Source: Methylobacterium sp.
GTDB lineage: Bacteria; Pseudomonadota; Alphaproteobacteria; Rhizobiales; Beijerinckiaceae
DNA: 42,155 nucleotides
Assembly (NCBI RefSeq): GCF_028290105.1
Contig: NZ_JAQGKL010000081.1
Span: 1-42,155 of the forward strand
Direction of reading: 5' to 3'
The number at the start of each line of letters is the position of its first letter. Positions within the stretch are counted from its first letter, which is position 1. The translations under genes were made by a program, and so were the position numbers. This document shows, piece by piece, positions 1-8,327 of this stretch. The notes beneath the pieces were generated by a model. That model made no database searches. It worked only from the letters and a program-made list of their open reading frames with translations, and was not told the DNA's origin.

Positions 1-59
1 CCGAATCGCTTGGGAACGACGCGTTTGACGAGCGGAATGTTCGTCTCGATCACCTGCAT
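1..59 (-). CDS. rfbC: dTDP-4-dehydrorhamnose 3,5-epimerase, N-terminal fragment (cut by window edge)
   Basis: Only the first 19 codons lie in the window, starting at the ATG complementary to 57-59 and running off the left edge. They read MQVIETNIPLVKRVVPKRF, which resembles the opening of RfbC epimerases (a short 'M-x-V-I-E-T' strand followed by 'P-K-R-F-G-D-x-R-G'). The enzyme would make dTDP-L-rhamnose precursors for surface polysaccharide. The call rests on a short N-terminus only, so it is tentative. The gene is unrelated to the nitrogen genes that follow and is separated from them by an AT-rich spacer. Confidence 0.5.
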   Translation of the reverse strand, partial: MQVIETNIPLVKRVVPKRF

Positions 60-324
60 GGAAACACCTGCATCGAAAAGGCCTTCGATTTTCAAAATTC
101 GACCGTTCTAGGCGGTTTTTGGACGCGATCTGTCAAGGGGCAGTCTGTTTTTCTAGTGCTTCACGCGAGCCGAAGTCGCGTCAGCCGCCGAGTGCATCGA
201 GATCTTGGCCGTGTTTTTGACTTAGGACTTTGCGACGCGCTTTTGAAGTTTTGAATTCAAAGGACGCTTTTCAAGTTCTATCTTTGATCTTGCGCATCGG
301 GCAGGGTGCAAGTGGAAAGTTGCG

Positions 325-900
325 ATGACCGAGATTTCATTTAGTTCCGGAGATTTCGGAGACGGTCCGGGATCTTATGACATGGGCGTCTTTCACTTGC
401 CGAATGGTCAGGTGATAGGCATCGAGGACGTGGCGGACCTGATTCTGCCGGACGCTTCGGGTGCTGTGCCGGTTGCGCGTCGGGGTGGGATCGCCCGCGG
501 CCTGCGGGATGCCCTGGCGGCTTCCGGACCCCTGCCCCGGCCCCTCGGCCTCGCGGCCTCCGTCATGGGCTTCGGCCTCGACGTCCTGGGGGCGGATGGC
601 CGAGCCGCCCTGTCGTCCGTCGAACTCCGCTTCGCGGATGGCACGACGGCAACGATCCGGGTGGATGCCCAGTGCGCCGCGCAGATCGGTCGGGATCGTG
701 AGGTGGTCCGCATGGCCGCCCTGCGCCAGGCGCGGTCGGCCCCACCGCGCCTTCCGGCCGAGTCGCGCACCGATAGACGGCCGACCGAGGAATATCACTC
801 GGAGGGGCCGGACGCGCGCGCCCTGGCGTCGATCTTCGCCTACGAGAAGCGCGGGGGCCGCCTGCGCCGCCTCTCCGCCAAGGCGCCGGACGAGGCCTGA
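325..900 (+). CDS. hypothetical protein, 191 aa
   Basis: The ATG at 325 has a GGAAA Shine-Dalgarno-like stretch about 7 nt upstream and the frame is open to a TGA at 898-900. I do not recognise a family. The N-terminal 60 residues are acidic and glycine-rich (MTEISFSSGDFGDGPGSYDM), the middle (about 60-125) looks like a small alpha/beta fold with hydrophobic strands, and the last 60 residues are Arg/Pro-rich and probably disordered. No signal peptide or membrane helix is visible. The first ~40 codons use AT-ending codons far more than the rest of the gene or the neighbours, matching the AT-richer DNA upstream. It is convergent with hpxZ, leaving only 16 nt between stops. It could be a lineage-specific gene. 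Confidence 0.6.
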   Translation: MTEISFSSGDFGDGPGSYDMGVFHLPNGQVIGIEDVADLILPDASGAVPVARRGGIARGLRDALAASGPLPRPLGLAASVMGFGLDVLGADGRAALSSVELRFADGTTATIRVDAQCAAQIGRDREVVRMAALRQARSAPPRLPAESRTDRRPTEEYHSEGPDARALASIFAYEKRGGRLRRLSAKAPDEA

Positions 901-916
901 TTCCCGCGCGCGGCGA

Positions 917-1312
917 TCAGGCATTGATGACGCTCACATGGGCGGCGACGACCTTCCAGCCCTCGGGAAACCGGATCCAGGTCTGGCTCTGGCGCCCGAT
1001 CCGACCCGGGGCGCTCGACCGTGTGAACAGCGTCATGGCGATGCCCGTGCCGGCGCCGTAGGTGGTGACGACCGTGTCCTTCAGGTCGCGGGCGAGTCCC
1101 TCGGGGGAGCGCCCCCGGCGGAAGGCACGGATCGCCGCCATGCCGTAGAGGTTCTCGGCTCCCCCATAGCGGATGGTGCGGGGATCGTCGTGGAAGAGGG
1201 CCTCCAGCGTCGGCATGTCGTTGCCGACCAGGGCCGCCTCGTAGGCGGCGAAGGCGGCCTCCACCTCGGCCATCACGGCCGGATCGTCGATGATCATCAC
1301 GGTCTCGCTCAC
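917..1312 (-). CDS. hpxZ: AtzH-like / HpxZ family protein (DUF3225, SnoaL-like fold)
   Basis: This 131-residue protein belongs to the HpxZ/AtzH family. Visible hallmarks are an N-terminal helix 'AEVEAAFAAYEAALVGND', then 'TLEALFHDD', 'GAENLYG' and 'IRAFRRGRSPEGLARDL', and a C-terminal strand 'GWKVVAAHVSVI'. In Pseudomonas the relative AtzH is a deamidase in cyanuric acid breakdown, and in Klebsiella HpxZ sits in the oxalurate branch of purine catabolism. The GTG start at 1312 overlaps the TGA of the amidase gene as GTGA, implying translational coupling; an in-frame ATG at 1297 (MIIDDPAV) is an alternative start. It is the last gene of hpxX-hpxY-hpxZ. The substrate here is not provable from sequence, but purine-derived oxalurate or a carboxylated urea is likely from context. 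Confidence 0.83.
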   Translation of the reverse strand: MSETVMIIDDPAVMAEVEAAFAAYEAALVGNDMPTLEALFHDDPRTIRYGGAENLYGMAAIRAFRRGRSPEGLARDLKDTVVTTYGAGTGIAMTLFTRSSAPGRIGRQSQTWIRFPEGWKVVAAHVSVINA

Positions 1313-2721
1313 AGGTTCGCGACGGGCGCGCGGACGATGCCGTCCCGTTCGAGGCGATGCGCGACGCGCAGGGCCAGGTCCTCGCGCCACGGCGCGGCGA
1401 TGACCTGGACCCCGAGCGGCAGGCCCTCGTCGAGGCGCACCGGCACCGCGACCACCGGCAGGCCGATGAACGAGATCGGCTGCGTGAACACGCCGATATT
1501 GGCCCGCACCGGCAGGGTCACGCCGTCGAGCACGAAGGTGGTCTGGCCGGAGCGCGGGGCGCGGCACGGGGTGGCGGGCGCCAGGATCACGTCGACATCG
1601 CGGAAGAGGTCGAGCACGGCGGCCCGGTACCAGCGGCGGAAGCGCTGCGCCCGCTCCACCAGGGGCGCGGGGATCATCGCCCCGGCGATCAGCCGGTCTC
1701 GGACGGCGGGGTCGAAGGCGTGGCCCTGGTGGCGCAGCCGGTCGAGATGGAGAGCCGCGCCCTCGGCGGCGGTGATGAGGTAGGCCGCCGCCCGGGCCCG
1801 GGCCGCCTCAGGAATCTCGACGCGGCGCGTGCAATCGAGGGCCCGGGCCACCTGCGCCACCGCCTCGAATGCCTCCGGATCCCCGCCGCGTGAAAAGTAG
1901 CCGCCCGCCACCGCGACGCGCAGGCCGTCGACGCCCTCGGCGAGGCCCGGGAGGGTCGGCTCGGGCGGGCGTTCGGTCGCCACCGGGTCGTCGGGGTCGG
2001 GCCCCTGCATCGCGTCGTAGCTGAGCGCGAGGTCCGTGACGCTGCGCGCCATCGGCCCGAGATGGTCGAGGCTGCCGACGAACGGGAAGCTGCCCGCCCG
2101 CGTCAGCCGGCCATAGGTCGGCTTGAGGCCGAAGCAGCCGCAGAAGGCCGAGGGCACCCGGATCGAGCCGTTGGTGTCGGAGCCGAGCGCGATCGGCACC
2201 AGCCCCGCGCCGACGGCGCCACCGGATCCGCCGGATGAACCTCCGGACATGTGGCCGAGATCGTGCGGGTTGCGGGTCGGGCCGTCATGCACGTTCTCCC
2301 CGGTGAAGTCGTAGGCGTATTCGCCCATGTTGAGGGCGCCGACCAGGATCGCCCCCGCCGCCTCCATCCGGCGCACCAGGGCGCCGTCGCGGTCCGCCGG
2401 AGCGCGGGTCCGGTTGATCCGCGATCCGGCCCGTGTCGGCAGGCCCGCGATGTCGAAGAGGTTCTTGACCGCGAAGGGCACGCCGGCGAGCGGACCCAGG
2501 GGCTCGCCCCGCGCCCGGGCCACGTCCAGCGCCGCGGCGCGTGCCGTGGCGCGCTCGCAGAGCACGTCGGTGAAGGCGTTGACCGCGCCATCCACCCGCG
2601 CGATCCGCGCCAGGACAGCCGCGACGGTGTCGGCCGCGCTGGTGGTCCCGTCACGAAACGCGCCGGCCAGCGCCTCGGCCGTCAGCGTGCCGGGATCGGG
2701 CCTCGTCTCCATCCGGCTCAC
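1309..2721 (-). CDS. hpxY: AtzE-family amidase (HpxY-like amidohydrolase)
   Basis: A 470-residue amidase-signature enzyme. The Ser-cisSer-Lys triad is intact: Lys86 in AVKNLFD, cis-Ser162 in GGSSGGSGG and nucleophile Ser186 in SDTNGSIRVPS; the 24-residue Ser-Ser spacing equals that of characterised family members. It is paired with the AtzG-like small protein upstream and the AtzH-like protein downstream. This is the arrangement known from the atz (1-carboxybiuret hydrolase AtzE-AtzG) and Klebsiella hpx gene sets, so it probably acts as a heteromeric AtzEG-type complex on a ureido/oxalurate-like amide. The GTG start at 2721 overlaps the hpxX stop (GTGA); an ATG three codons in (2712) is an alternative. 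The exact substrate is inferred from neighbours, since amidase-signature enzymes are promiscuous. Confidence 0.88.
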   Translation of the reverse strand: MSRMETRPDPGTLTAEALAGAFRDGTTSAADTVAAVLARIARVDGAVNAFTDVLCERATARAAALDVARARGEPLGPLAGVPFAVKNLFDIAGLPTRAGSRINRTRAPADRDGALVRRMEAAGAILVGALNMGEYAYDFTGENVHDGPTRNPHDLGHMSGGSSGGSGGAVGAGLVPIALGSDTNGSIRVPSAFCGCFGLKPTYGRLTRAGSFPFVGSLDHLGPMARSVTDLALSYDAMQGPDPDDPVATERPPEPTLPGLAEGVDGLRVAVAGGYFSRGGDPEAFEAVAQVARALDCTRRVEIPEAARARAAAYLITAAEGAALHLDRLRHQGHAFDPAVRDRLIAGAMIPAPLVERAQRFRRWYRAAVLDLFRDVDVILAPATPCRAPRSGQTTFVLDGVTLPVRANIGVFTQPISFIGLPVVAVPVRLDEGLPLGVQVIAAPWREDLALRVAHRLERDGIVRAPVANL

Positions 2722-2921
2722 GCCTCGTAGACCGGGGCGGGCTCCGCCTCGTCGGGTAAGGGAAACGCACCGACCTGGTCTGCTGCGGCGCGCAGGACGG
2801 CGAGATTGCTGCCGACGGCGCCCATCCAGGCCGGATCGAGGGGAATGGACAGCAATCCGGCGGCCGCCGCGATGTAGGTGTCGAGGTCGCCCGCCGGCGG
2901 CGTGTCGTTCTGCTCTGACAT
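2718..2921 (-). CDS. hpxX: AtzG-like small subunit (HpxX, DUF4089)
   Basis: A 67-residue protein read from the ATG at 2921, which has GGGAGA about 10 nt upstream. The core 'DTYIAAAAGLLSIPLDP' followed by 'GAVGSNLAVLRAAADQVGAF' and 'PLPDEAEPAPVYEA' matches the DUF4089/AtzG family. AtzG has a GatC-like fold and stabilises AtzE in a heterotetramer. Its stop overlaps the amidase start by 4 nt (GTGA), so the pair should be made in stoichiometric amounts. A longer in-frame extension back to 3083 has no family resemblance and a poorer start, so I chose 2921. The 178-nt gap to the upstream hydrolase may contain its own promoter. Confidence 0.85.
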   Translation of the reverse strand: MSEQNDTPPAGDLDTYIAAAAGLLSIPLDPAWMGAVGSNLAVLRAAADQVGAFPLPDEAEPAPVYEA

Positions 2922-3099
2922 GAGCCGTCTCCCGAAAGGCCGCGCGGCACGGCGCCGGATTTCGCCGGACCGGACGCTAAAGCCGCCGTCACCGTGCAAG
3001 CAAGCGCCAGGCCGACCACGTATCCAAGCTGGGCCCAAAGCTGCTTTCGCGGTCGCATTTTCTCCACGCGAGCCGGCATCCATCTCCCTTGAAAAGGCG

Positions 3100-3777
3100 C
3101 TAGCGCGCGGCGCCGCCGAGGGCCGCGACCACCGCGCCGGAGGATGAGACCCAGCCGAAGATGCCGCCCTGGGCCACGATCATCGCGAGGCCGACCCGGT
3201 GGAACTCGGGAAAGTACGAGGCGCAGCCATCGCCGATCGCGACGCAGCGATAGCCCCGGTCGTTGCCCTCCCGGATGGTCGTGTGCACGCAGACCTCCGT
3301 CGTCACGCCGCAGACCAGCAGCGTGGCGATGCCGCGCGCGCCCAGGATGGCGCCCAAATCGGTGGCGTGGAAGGCGCCCTTCCCCGGCTTGTCGATCACC
3401 ACCTCGCCCCGCACCGGCGCCAGGGCGGGCAAGATGCCGTGGCCGGGTTCGCCCCGGATCAGGATGCGGCCCATCGGCCCGGCCGCGCCGATCCGTGCCG
3501 TCGGCGCGCCCCGTTCGAGCTTGGCCGGCGGCGCGTCGGAGAGATCGGGCTTGTGGCCCTCCCGCGTGTGCACCACCAAAAGGCCGGCGGCGCGGGCCGC
3601 CGCCAGGACCGCCTGGATCGGCGCAACCGCGGCCTGGAGCAGAGAGACGTCGTTGCCGAGGCTCTCGCCGAAGCCGCCTGGCTCCAGGAAGTCGCGCTGC
3701 ATGTCGATGATCACCAGCGCGGTGGTCGCCGGATCGAAGTGCAGGTCGGCGGGCTCGGCCGCGAGGGATCGGATCAT
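3100..3777 (-). CDS. isochorismatase-family cysteine hydrolase (biuret hydrolase-like)
   Basis: A 225-residue cysteine hydrolase of the isochorismatase superfamily. The Asp-Lys-Cys triad is visible: Asp25 in IIDMQRDF, Lys130 in [10 protein letters not shown] and Cys163 in [11 protein letters not shown], with the usual non-proline cis-peptide region just before the Cys. Members of this family hydrolyse biuret, ureidoacrylate, nicotinamide or N-carbamoyl compounds. Directly upstream of an AtzG/AtzE/AtzH module, a biuret- or carbamoyl-cleaving role is most likely, but an N-carbamoyl or isochorismatase-like substrate cannot be excluded. The start at 3777 (MIRSLAAEP) is preceded by an AGGGG element; an upstream extension to 3903 is Arg-rich and unlike the family. 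It is the probable first gene of the minus-strand operon, transcribed divergently from the Tsx-like channel. Confidence 0.82.
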   Translation of the reverse strand: MIRSLAAEPADLHFDPATTALVIIDMQRDFLEPGGFGESLGNDVSLLQAAVAPIQAVLAAARAAGLLVVHTREGHKPDLSDAPPAKLERGAPTARIGAAGPMGRILIRGEPGHGILPALAPVRGEVVIDKPGKGAFHATDLGAILGARGIATLLVCGVTTEVCVHTTIREGNDRGYRCVAIGDGCASYFPEFHRVGLAMIVAQGGIFGWVSSSGAVVAALGGAAR

Positions 3778-4222
3778 GTCGGGGCCCCTTTTTCGGAGGT
3801 TCCGCTCCGTGCGGTGAGTGACGCGAGCCCGCCACACGATTCGTCTCCGATGATGCCCGCACGGGCGTGCGGAGGCACGCCCGAATGATGCGCGCAGCCG
3901 CATCGATCCGGCTCGGGCCGCGGCGCACCTGCGCGCCCTTCACGACCGACGAAGCGAAGACGCCGGACCGGAGCCGTGCACAGATCCGACGCATCCGTGA
4001 TCGGAAAATGGCCTCGGCGCGCAGATGCGGCGGGCCGAGGCCCGCGCGTCGCCGAATGTGCCGGTGCCGACGCGCCTCCGGCGCCCGCCGGTGCGAAGGT
4101 CGCGCGGCTAAGTTGTTGCAAATTTGCGTCTGTCGGGCACGGGCTGATCGTGCAGCGTCGCGATGGCATATCGGTTGCTGATGCTTCCTCCCCATGGGCG
4201 TTCGAGCCCCTTGGGGGACGGT
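3778..4222. promoter_or_regulatory. 445-nt divergent intergenic region with short palindrome
   Basis: No convincing gene lies here; short frames are Arg/Pro-rich and have no family resemblance. It must hold the promoters for the hydrolase-hpx unit (minus) and the Tsx-like channel (plus). The one element that stands out is the perfect 10-bp palindrome GCAAATTTGC at 4118-4127, about 95 nt before the channel start, in otherwise GC-rich surroundings. It could be an operator half-pair or just a promoter-proximal AT tract. I could not define a clear -35/-10 pair. Confidence 0.45.
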
Positions 4223-5224
4223 ATGACGATCACGACATTCGCGACGCCGCTGGCGGCGGTGGCCCTCGGCCTCACCGCCCTGGTGCCGGCCCAGTCCGCC
4301 GACCTCGACAAAGCGAAGGCGCCTGTCGCGCCGGTCGAGATCCCGTCCTCCTTCTTCCTCTTCACCGACACGCAGGTCAGCTATCGCTACCAGTTCCCGG
4401 CCGCGAACCCGGGCAGCCAGGTCCAGCGGGCCGATGGCAGCTTCCGGAATCAGGATGCGCCCAAGCACATCCTCAACATCTCGCATGCCGATGCCTGGGC
4501 CTACGGCACGAACTTCTTCTCCCTCGACATCCTGAAGTCCGGCGCGCAATTCCCGGCGGGCATCACCAACGCTCAGGGCGTGCCCACTTTCTACGATTTC
4601 GGGAACACCGAAGCCTACGGCCTCTACCGCGGCACCCTCAGCCTGAACGCGCTGACCGGCACGAAGGCCTTCGTCGTCCCCGGCATCATCAAGGACGTGT
4701 CGCTCTCCTATGGGTTCGACGCCAACGCCCAGAACGACGCCTTCGGTTCGAAGAAGCGCGACGTGGTCGGCGGCCTGAACTTCGCCTTCGATGTGCCGGC
4801 GGGCTTCCTCAACGCATCCGTCCACGCCTACAAGGAGTGGAACCGCAACGGCTTCAACACCGGACCGGACCGGTCGACCAGCTTCGACACCGTGCCGGAA
4901 TTCGAGATCGTCTATAACTTCCCCCTCGCCTTCACGGGCCTGCCGCTCAGCATCGCGGGCTTCAACAACATCGTGTTGCCCAAGGGGCGCGGCGTCGACA
5001 ATCCGGCCGCCTTCGCATTCAATCCGAAGACCGGCCTCGAATTCCTGTCGCGAACCAACCTCGTTCTCGATGTCGGAAAGCTGATCTACAACCAGCCGAA
5101 CCGGGTCGATGTGTTCATCGGCTTCCAGTACTGGCACAACAAGTTCGGCAACATCGAGCGCGTCGATTTCAAGGGAACGGAAGAGAAGAGCTTCCTGGCC
5201 GGTGTCGCCTTCCACGTCTTCTGA
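4223..5224 (+). CDS. Tsx-like nucleoside-specific outer-membrane channel
   Basis: A 333-residue predicted outer-membrane beta-barrel. The ATG at 4223 follows a GGGGGA element; residues 1-24 form a Sec signal peptide (MTITTFATPLAAVALGLTAL, cut near ALVPAQSA-D). The mature protein alternates short aromatic strands with polar loops (for example VSYRYQF, YGTNFFSLDI, EFEIVYNF, VFIGFQYWHNKFG) and ends in Phe (AFHVF), the usual barrel-assembly signal. The pattern 'SFFLFTDTQVSYRYQF' near the N-terminus and the repeated 'NISHADAWAYGTNFFSLD' region resemble the Tsx-like channel family. Placed before a purine deaminase and a BMP-type ABC importer, it probably lets purines or nucleosides cross the outer membrane. 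It is 129 nt upstream of the deaminase gene, in the same direction. Confidence 0.75.
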   Translation: MTITTFATPLAAVALGLTALVPAQSADLDKAKAPVAPVEIPSSFFLFTDTQVSYRYQFPAANPGSQVQRADGSFRNQDAPKHILNISHADAWAYGTNFFSLDILKSGAQFPAGITNAQGVPTFYDFGNTEAYGLYRGTLSLNALTGTKAFVVPGIIKDVSLSYGFDANAQNDAFGSKKRDVVGGLNFAFDVPAGFLNASVHAYKEWNRNGFNTGPDRSTSFDTVPEFEIVYNFPLAFTGLPLSIAGFNNIVLPKGRGVDNPAAFAFNPKTGLEFLSRTNLVLDVGKLIYNQPNRVDVFIGFQYWHNKFGNIERVDFKGTEEKSFLAGVAFHVF

Positions 5225-5353
5225 GATCAGCTCCCGCTCCGCAGAGACGATTGCGCCATTTCTGCTCGGGCCGAGCGTCCAGCAAGGCTAGAGGATCGCA
5301 ACGGCAAGAGCTTTCGAGGGCAAGCGATTTAAAGGGCGGGAGATTTGGAAGGA

Positions 5354-6727
5354 ATGACAGGCAGCATGGTCGAGACCCGCCCGGCGAAACGCCTCTGGAT
5401 CCGCAACCCGCTGGCAATCCTGGCGCAAGATTCCGGCGGCGGCGTCGTCGTCGAGGGCACCCGCATCGTCGAGCGCGTGGCCTCGGGCGCCGTGCCGGCG
5501 ATGCCGGTGGACGAGACCTTCGAGGCCGGTCGCCACGTAATCATCCCCGGCCTCGTCAACACCCACCACCACTTCTTCCAGACGCTCACCCGCGCCCATC
5601 CGGTGGCGATCAACAAGCCCCTCTTCCCGTGGCTGAAGTCGCTCTACACGGTCTGGGACAAGATCACCCCCGAGGCGTTCCGGCTGGCGACGCGCCTCGC
5701 CTACACGGAACTCCTGCTCTCCGGCTGCACCACGGCCGGCGACCATCATTACCTGTTTCCCAAGGGCCTCGAATCCTCCGTCGACATTCAGGTCGAGGAG
5801 GCCGGGCCGCTCGGTATCCGCGCCTTCGTCACCCGTGGTTCGATGAGCCTGTCCGAGCGCGACGGCGGGCTGCCGCCCGAATGCCTGACGCAGGACGACG
5901 ACACGATTCTTTCCGACAGCGAGCGGGTCCTGCGCCTGTTCCACGATCCCAGACCCGGCGCGATGGTGCAGATCGGGCTCGCCCCCTGCTCACCCTTCAA
6001 CGTGACGAAGCGGCTGATGCGCGAGAGCGCGGCCCTGGCCGAGGCCCACGATTGCCGCCTGCACACCCATCTCGGCGAGACGCTGGACGAGGACCGCTAC
6101 TGCGTCGAGATGTTCGGCCAGCGCCCGGTGGACTACCTCGAGGAGGTGGGCTGGATGGGCCCGCGCACCTGGCTCGCCCACGGCATCCACTTCAACGACG
6201 ACGAGGTGAAGCGCCTGGGCGCCGCCGGGGTCGGCGTCTGCCATTGCCCGACCTCGAACATGACCCTGGCCTCCGGGCAGTGCCGCACCTGCGAACTGGA
6301 AGCGGCCGGCAGCCCCGTGGGTCTGGGCGTCGACGGCTCAGCCTCCAACGACAGCTCGAACCTGATGGAGGGCGTGCGCCACGCCCTGATGCTCAACCGC
6401 CTGACCTACGGCGCGGAAGCCGTGACCCATCTCGACGCCCTGCGCTGGGCGACGGAGGGCTCGGCCGCCTGCCTCGGGCGCGGCGACATCGGCCGGATCG
6501 CGGAAGGGTGCGAGGCGGATCTGGCGCTGTTCACCCTCGACGAACTGCGCTTTTCCGGGGCGCACGATCCGCTCGCCGCCCTGGTGCTCTGCGGCGCCCA
6601 CCGGGCCGATCGGGTGATGGTGGCGGGCGCCTGGCGCGTCGTCGACGGCCAGCCCCTCGGCATCGAGACCGGGCAGTTGCGCGAGGCCCATACCCGCCTC
6701 GCCCACACGCTGTTCGGGACGCTCTAG
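5354..6727 (+). CDS. 8-oxoguanine deaminase (amidohydrolase, AtzB/TrzN-like subgroup)
   Basis: A 457-residue metal-dependent amidohydrolase. Metal ligands are visible in order: HxH at about 71-73 (GLVNTHHHFFQTLTR), His in LHTHLGE, His in LAHGIHF and Asp in GVDGSASND. The 'CHCPTSNMTLASG' and 'CRTCELEAAG' stretches and the length fit 8-oxoguanine deaminases, which convert 8-oxoguanine to urate and ammonia; guanine deaminase or another COG0402 enzyme is the alternative. The ATG at 5354 has GGGAG 11 nt upstream; ATG 5366 with GGAAGGA upstream is a nearly equal alternative. The stop TAG is followed after one base by the ABC ATPase start, so the deaminase and importer are one transcription unit. 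The product would feed straight into the urate pathway encoded downstream. Confidence 0.83.
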   Translation: MTGSMVETRPAKRLWIRNPLAILAQDSGGGVVVEGTRIVERVASGAVPAMPVDETFEAGRHVIIPGLVNTHHHFFQTLTRAHPVAINKPLFPWLKSLYTVWDKITPEAFRLATRLAYTELLLSGCTTAGDHHYLFPKGLESSVDIQVEEAGPLGIRAFVTRGSMSLSERDGGLPPECLTQDDDTILSDSERVLRLFHDPRPGAMVQIGLAPCSPFNVTKRLMRESAALAEAHDCRLHTHLGETLDEDRYCVEMFGQRPVDYLEEVGWMGPRTWLAHGIHFNDDEVKRLGAAGVGVCHCPTSNMTLASGQCRTCELEAAGSPVGLGVDGSASNDSSNLMEGVRHALMLNRLTYGAEAVTHLDALRWATEGSAACLGRGDIGRIAEGCEADLALFTLDELRFSGAHDPLAALVLCGAHRADRVMVAGAWRVVDGQPLGIETGQLREAHTRLAHTLFGTL

Positions 6728-6728
6728 G

Positions 6729-8327
6729 ATGCCGCCCCTCGCGCCGCGCCCGCCGGCCGAGGGGCCGACGCCCCTGTTCGGCGCCTACGGCATCGTCAAG
6801 CGCTTCGGCGACTTTCGCGCCAATGACGGGATCGACCTGGAGATCCGGGCCGGCGAGATCCACGCCCTGCTCGGCGAGAACGGGGCCGGCAAGTCGACCC
6901 TGATGAAGATCCTCTACGGGCTCCTGGAGCCGACCGAGGGCGTCGTCACCCATCGGGGCGACATCGTGCGCCTCTCCAATCCGGAGGCCGCCCGGGCGCT
7001 CGGCATCGGCATGGTGTTTCAGCACTTTTCCCTGTGCGAGAACCTCACGGTGGCCGAGAACATCGCCCTGGTGATGCCGCGCGGCCTGAACCGTCGGACC
7101 TTGAGCGCGCGCATCGCGGAGGTCGGGGCCACCTACGGCCTGCATCTCGACCCCGGCCGTCCGGTCTGGTCGCTCTCGGCGGGCGAGCGCCAGCGCATCG
7201 AGATCATCCGCTGCCTCCTGCAGGACCCCAGGCTCGTGATCCTCGACGAGCCGACCTCGGTGCTGACCCCGGGCGAGGCGGAGGGGCTGTTCACCGTGCT
7301 GGAGCGCCTGCGCGACGAGGGACGGGCGCTGCTCTACATCTCGCACCGCCTCGACGAGGTGCGCCGGCTCTGTTCGCGCGCCACCATCCTGCGCGGCGGC
7401 CGGGTGGTGGGCGCCTGCGACCCGCGCGAAGAGACCGCCCGGTCGCTCGCCGCCATGATGGTGGGCGTGCAGGTGGGCGAGGTGAAGCCGCCCGCCGAGG
7501 TGCCGGCGGGGCCCGAGCGCCTCGTGCTCCGGGACCTCGCCCTCCCCGCCCCCGGATTGCACGGGACGGCCCTGCGGGACGTCTCCTTGAGCGTCCGGGG
7601 CGGCGAGATCGTGGGCATCGCTGGCATCGCCGGCAACGGGCAGGCGGAGCTGTTCGACGCCCTCTCCGGCGAGGCGCTGGCGCCGGAGCCCGGCATGGTG
7701 CGGCTCGACCGCGTCGAATCCGGCCGCCTCGGCATCACCGCGCGGCGGCGCAACGGCGCCGGCTTCGTGCCCGAGGAGCGCAACGGCCACGCCGCCGCCC
7801 CGACGCTCAGCCTGTCGGACAACGCGATCCTCTCGCGCCACGCCACGGCGGCTTTGAGCCGTTTCGGAGTCCTGAGGCGGGCCGCCGCGAAATCCCTCGC
7901 CGAGGCCGTGACCAGCGCCTTCGACGTGCGCAAGGCCGGGCCCGACCCGGCCGCCGGCACGCTGTCCGGCGGGAACCTCCAGAAGTACCTGATGGGGCGC
8001 GAGATCCTGGCCGAGCCCGGCATCCTCGTGGTCAACCAGCCGACCTGGGGCGTCGATGCGCTGGCCGCCGCCCACATCCGGCAGGCACTCCTCGATCTCG
8101 CGGGCCGCGGCGCCGCCGTGCTGGTGATCAGCCAGGACCTCGACGAATTGTTCGAGATCGCCGGGCGCATCGCCGTGCTGCACGCCGGCCACCTGTCCCC
8201 GGCGGTGCCCGCTGCCGAGACCAGCCGCGAGACCCTCGGGCTGCTCATGGGCGGGGCGGCGCCCGCGCAGAGCGCGACGGTCGCCGGTACGCCGGAGCCC
8301 GCCCGGGAGCCCGCTCATGCGCATTGA
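6729..8327 (+). CDS. BMP-type purine/nucleoside ABC importer, duplicated ATP-binding protein
   Basis: A 532-residue protein with two ABC domains. The first (about 16-250) is complete: Walker A GENGAGKST at 49-57, Q-loop VFQHFSL, signature LSAGERQR, Walker B LVILDEPTSVL and switch His in YISHRLDE. The second (about 265-505) keeps the signature LSGGNLQK but has a degenerate Walker A (GIAGNGQAE) and the Walker B carboxylate replaced (VVNQPTWGVD). This asymmetric layout is normal for RbsA/NupA-like ATPases. It starts one base after the deaminase stop and overlaps the first permease by 11 nt. With the BMP-type binding protein it should energise uptake of nucleosides or nucleobases. Confidence 0.9.
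   Translation: MPPLAPRPPAEGPTPLFGAYGIVKRFGDFRANDGIDLEIRAGEIHALLGENGAGKSTLMKILYGLLEPTEGVVTHRGDIVRLSNPEAARALGIGMVFQHFSLCENLTVAENIALVMPRGLNRRTLSARIAEVGATYGLHLDPGRPVWSLSAGERQRIEIIRCLLQDPRLVILDEPTSVLTPGEAEGLFTVLERLRDEGRALLYISHRLDEVRRLCSRATILRGGRVVGACDPREETARSLAAMMVGVQVGEVKPPAEVPAGPERLVLRDLALPAPGLHGTALRDVSLSVRGGEIVGIAGIAGNGQAELFDALSGEALAPEPGMVRLDRVESGRLGITARRRNGAGFVPEERNGHAAAPTLSLSDNAILSRHATAALSRFGVLRRAAAKSLAEAVTSAFDVRKAGPDPAAGTLSGGNLQKYLMGREILAEPGILVVNQPTWGVDALAAAHIRQALLDLAGRGAAVLVISQDLDELFEIAGRIAVLHAGHLSPAVPAAETSRETLGLLMGGAAPAQSATVAGTPEPAREPAHAH

Noticed and set aside
2922..3058. Signal-peptide-like segment (MRPRKQLWAQLGYVVGLALA) between the hydrolase and hpxX genes on the minus strand
   Set aside because: The hydrophobic stretch looks real, but the frame then continues through hpxX and hpxY out of phase without a stop, so no sensible gene results. 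It could be a decayed leader, but evidence is thin.
2651..5215. Very long minus-strand open frame (over 850 codons)
   Set aside because: It runs across hpxX, the hydrolase and the Tsx-like gene in other frames; composition is Arg/Gly/His-rich with no domain, as expected from high GC codon bias.
6729..8327. Degenerate second nucleotide-binding domain in the ABC ATPase
   Set aside because: Normal for RbsA/NupA-type duplicated ATPases.
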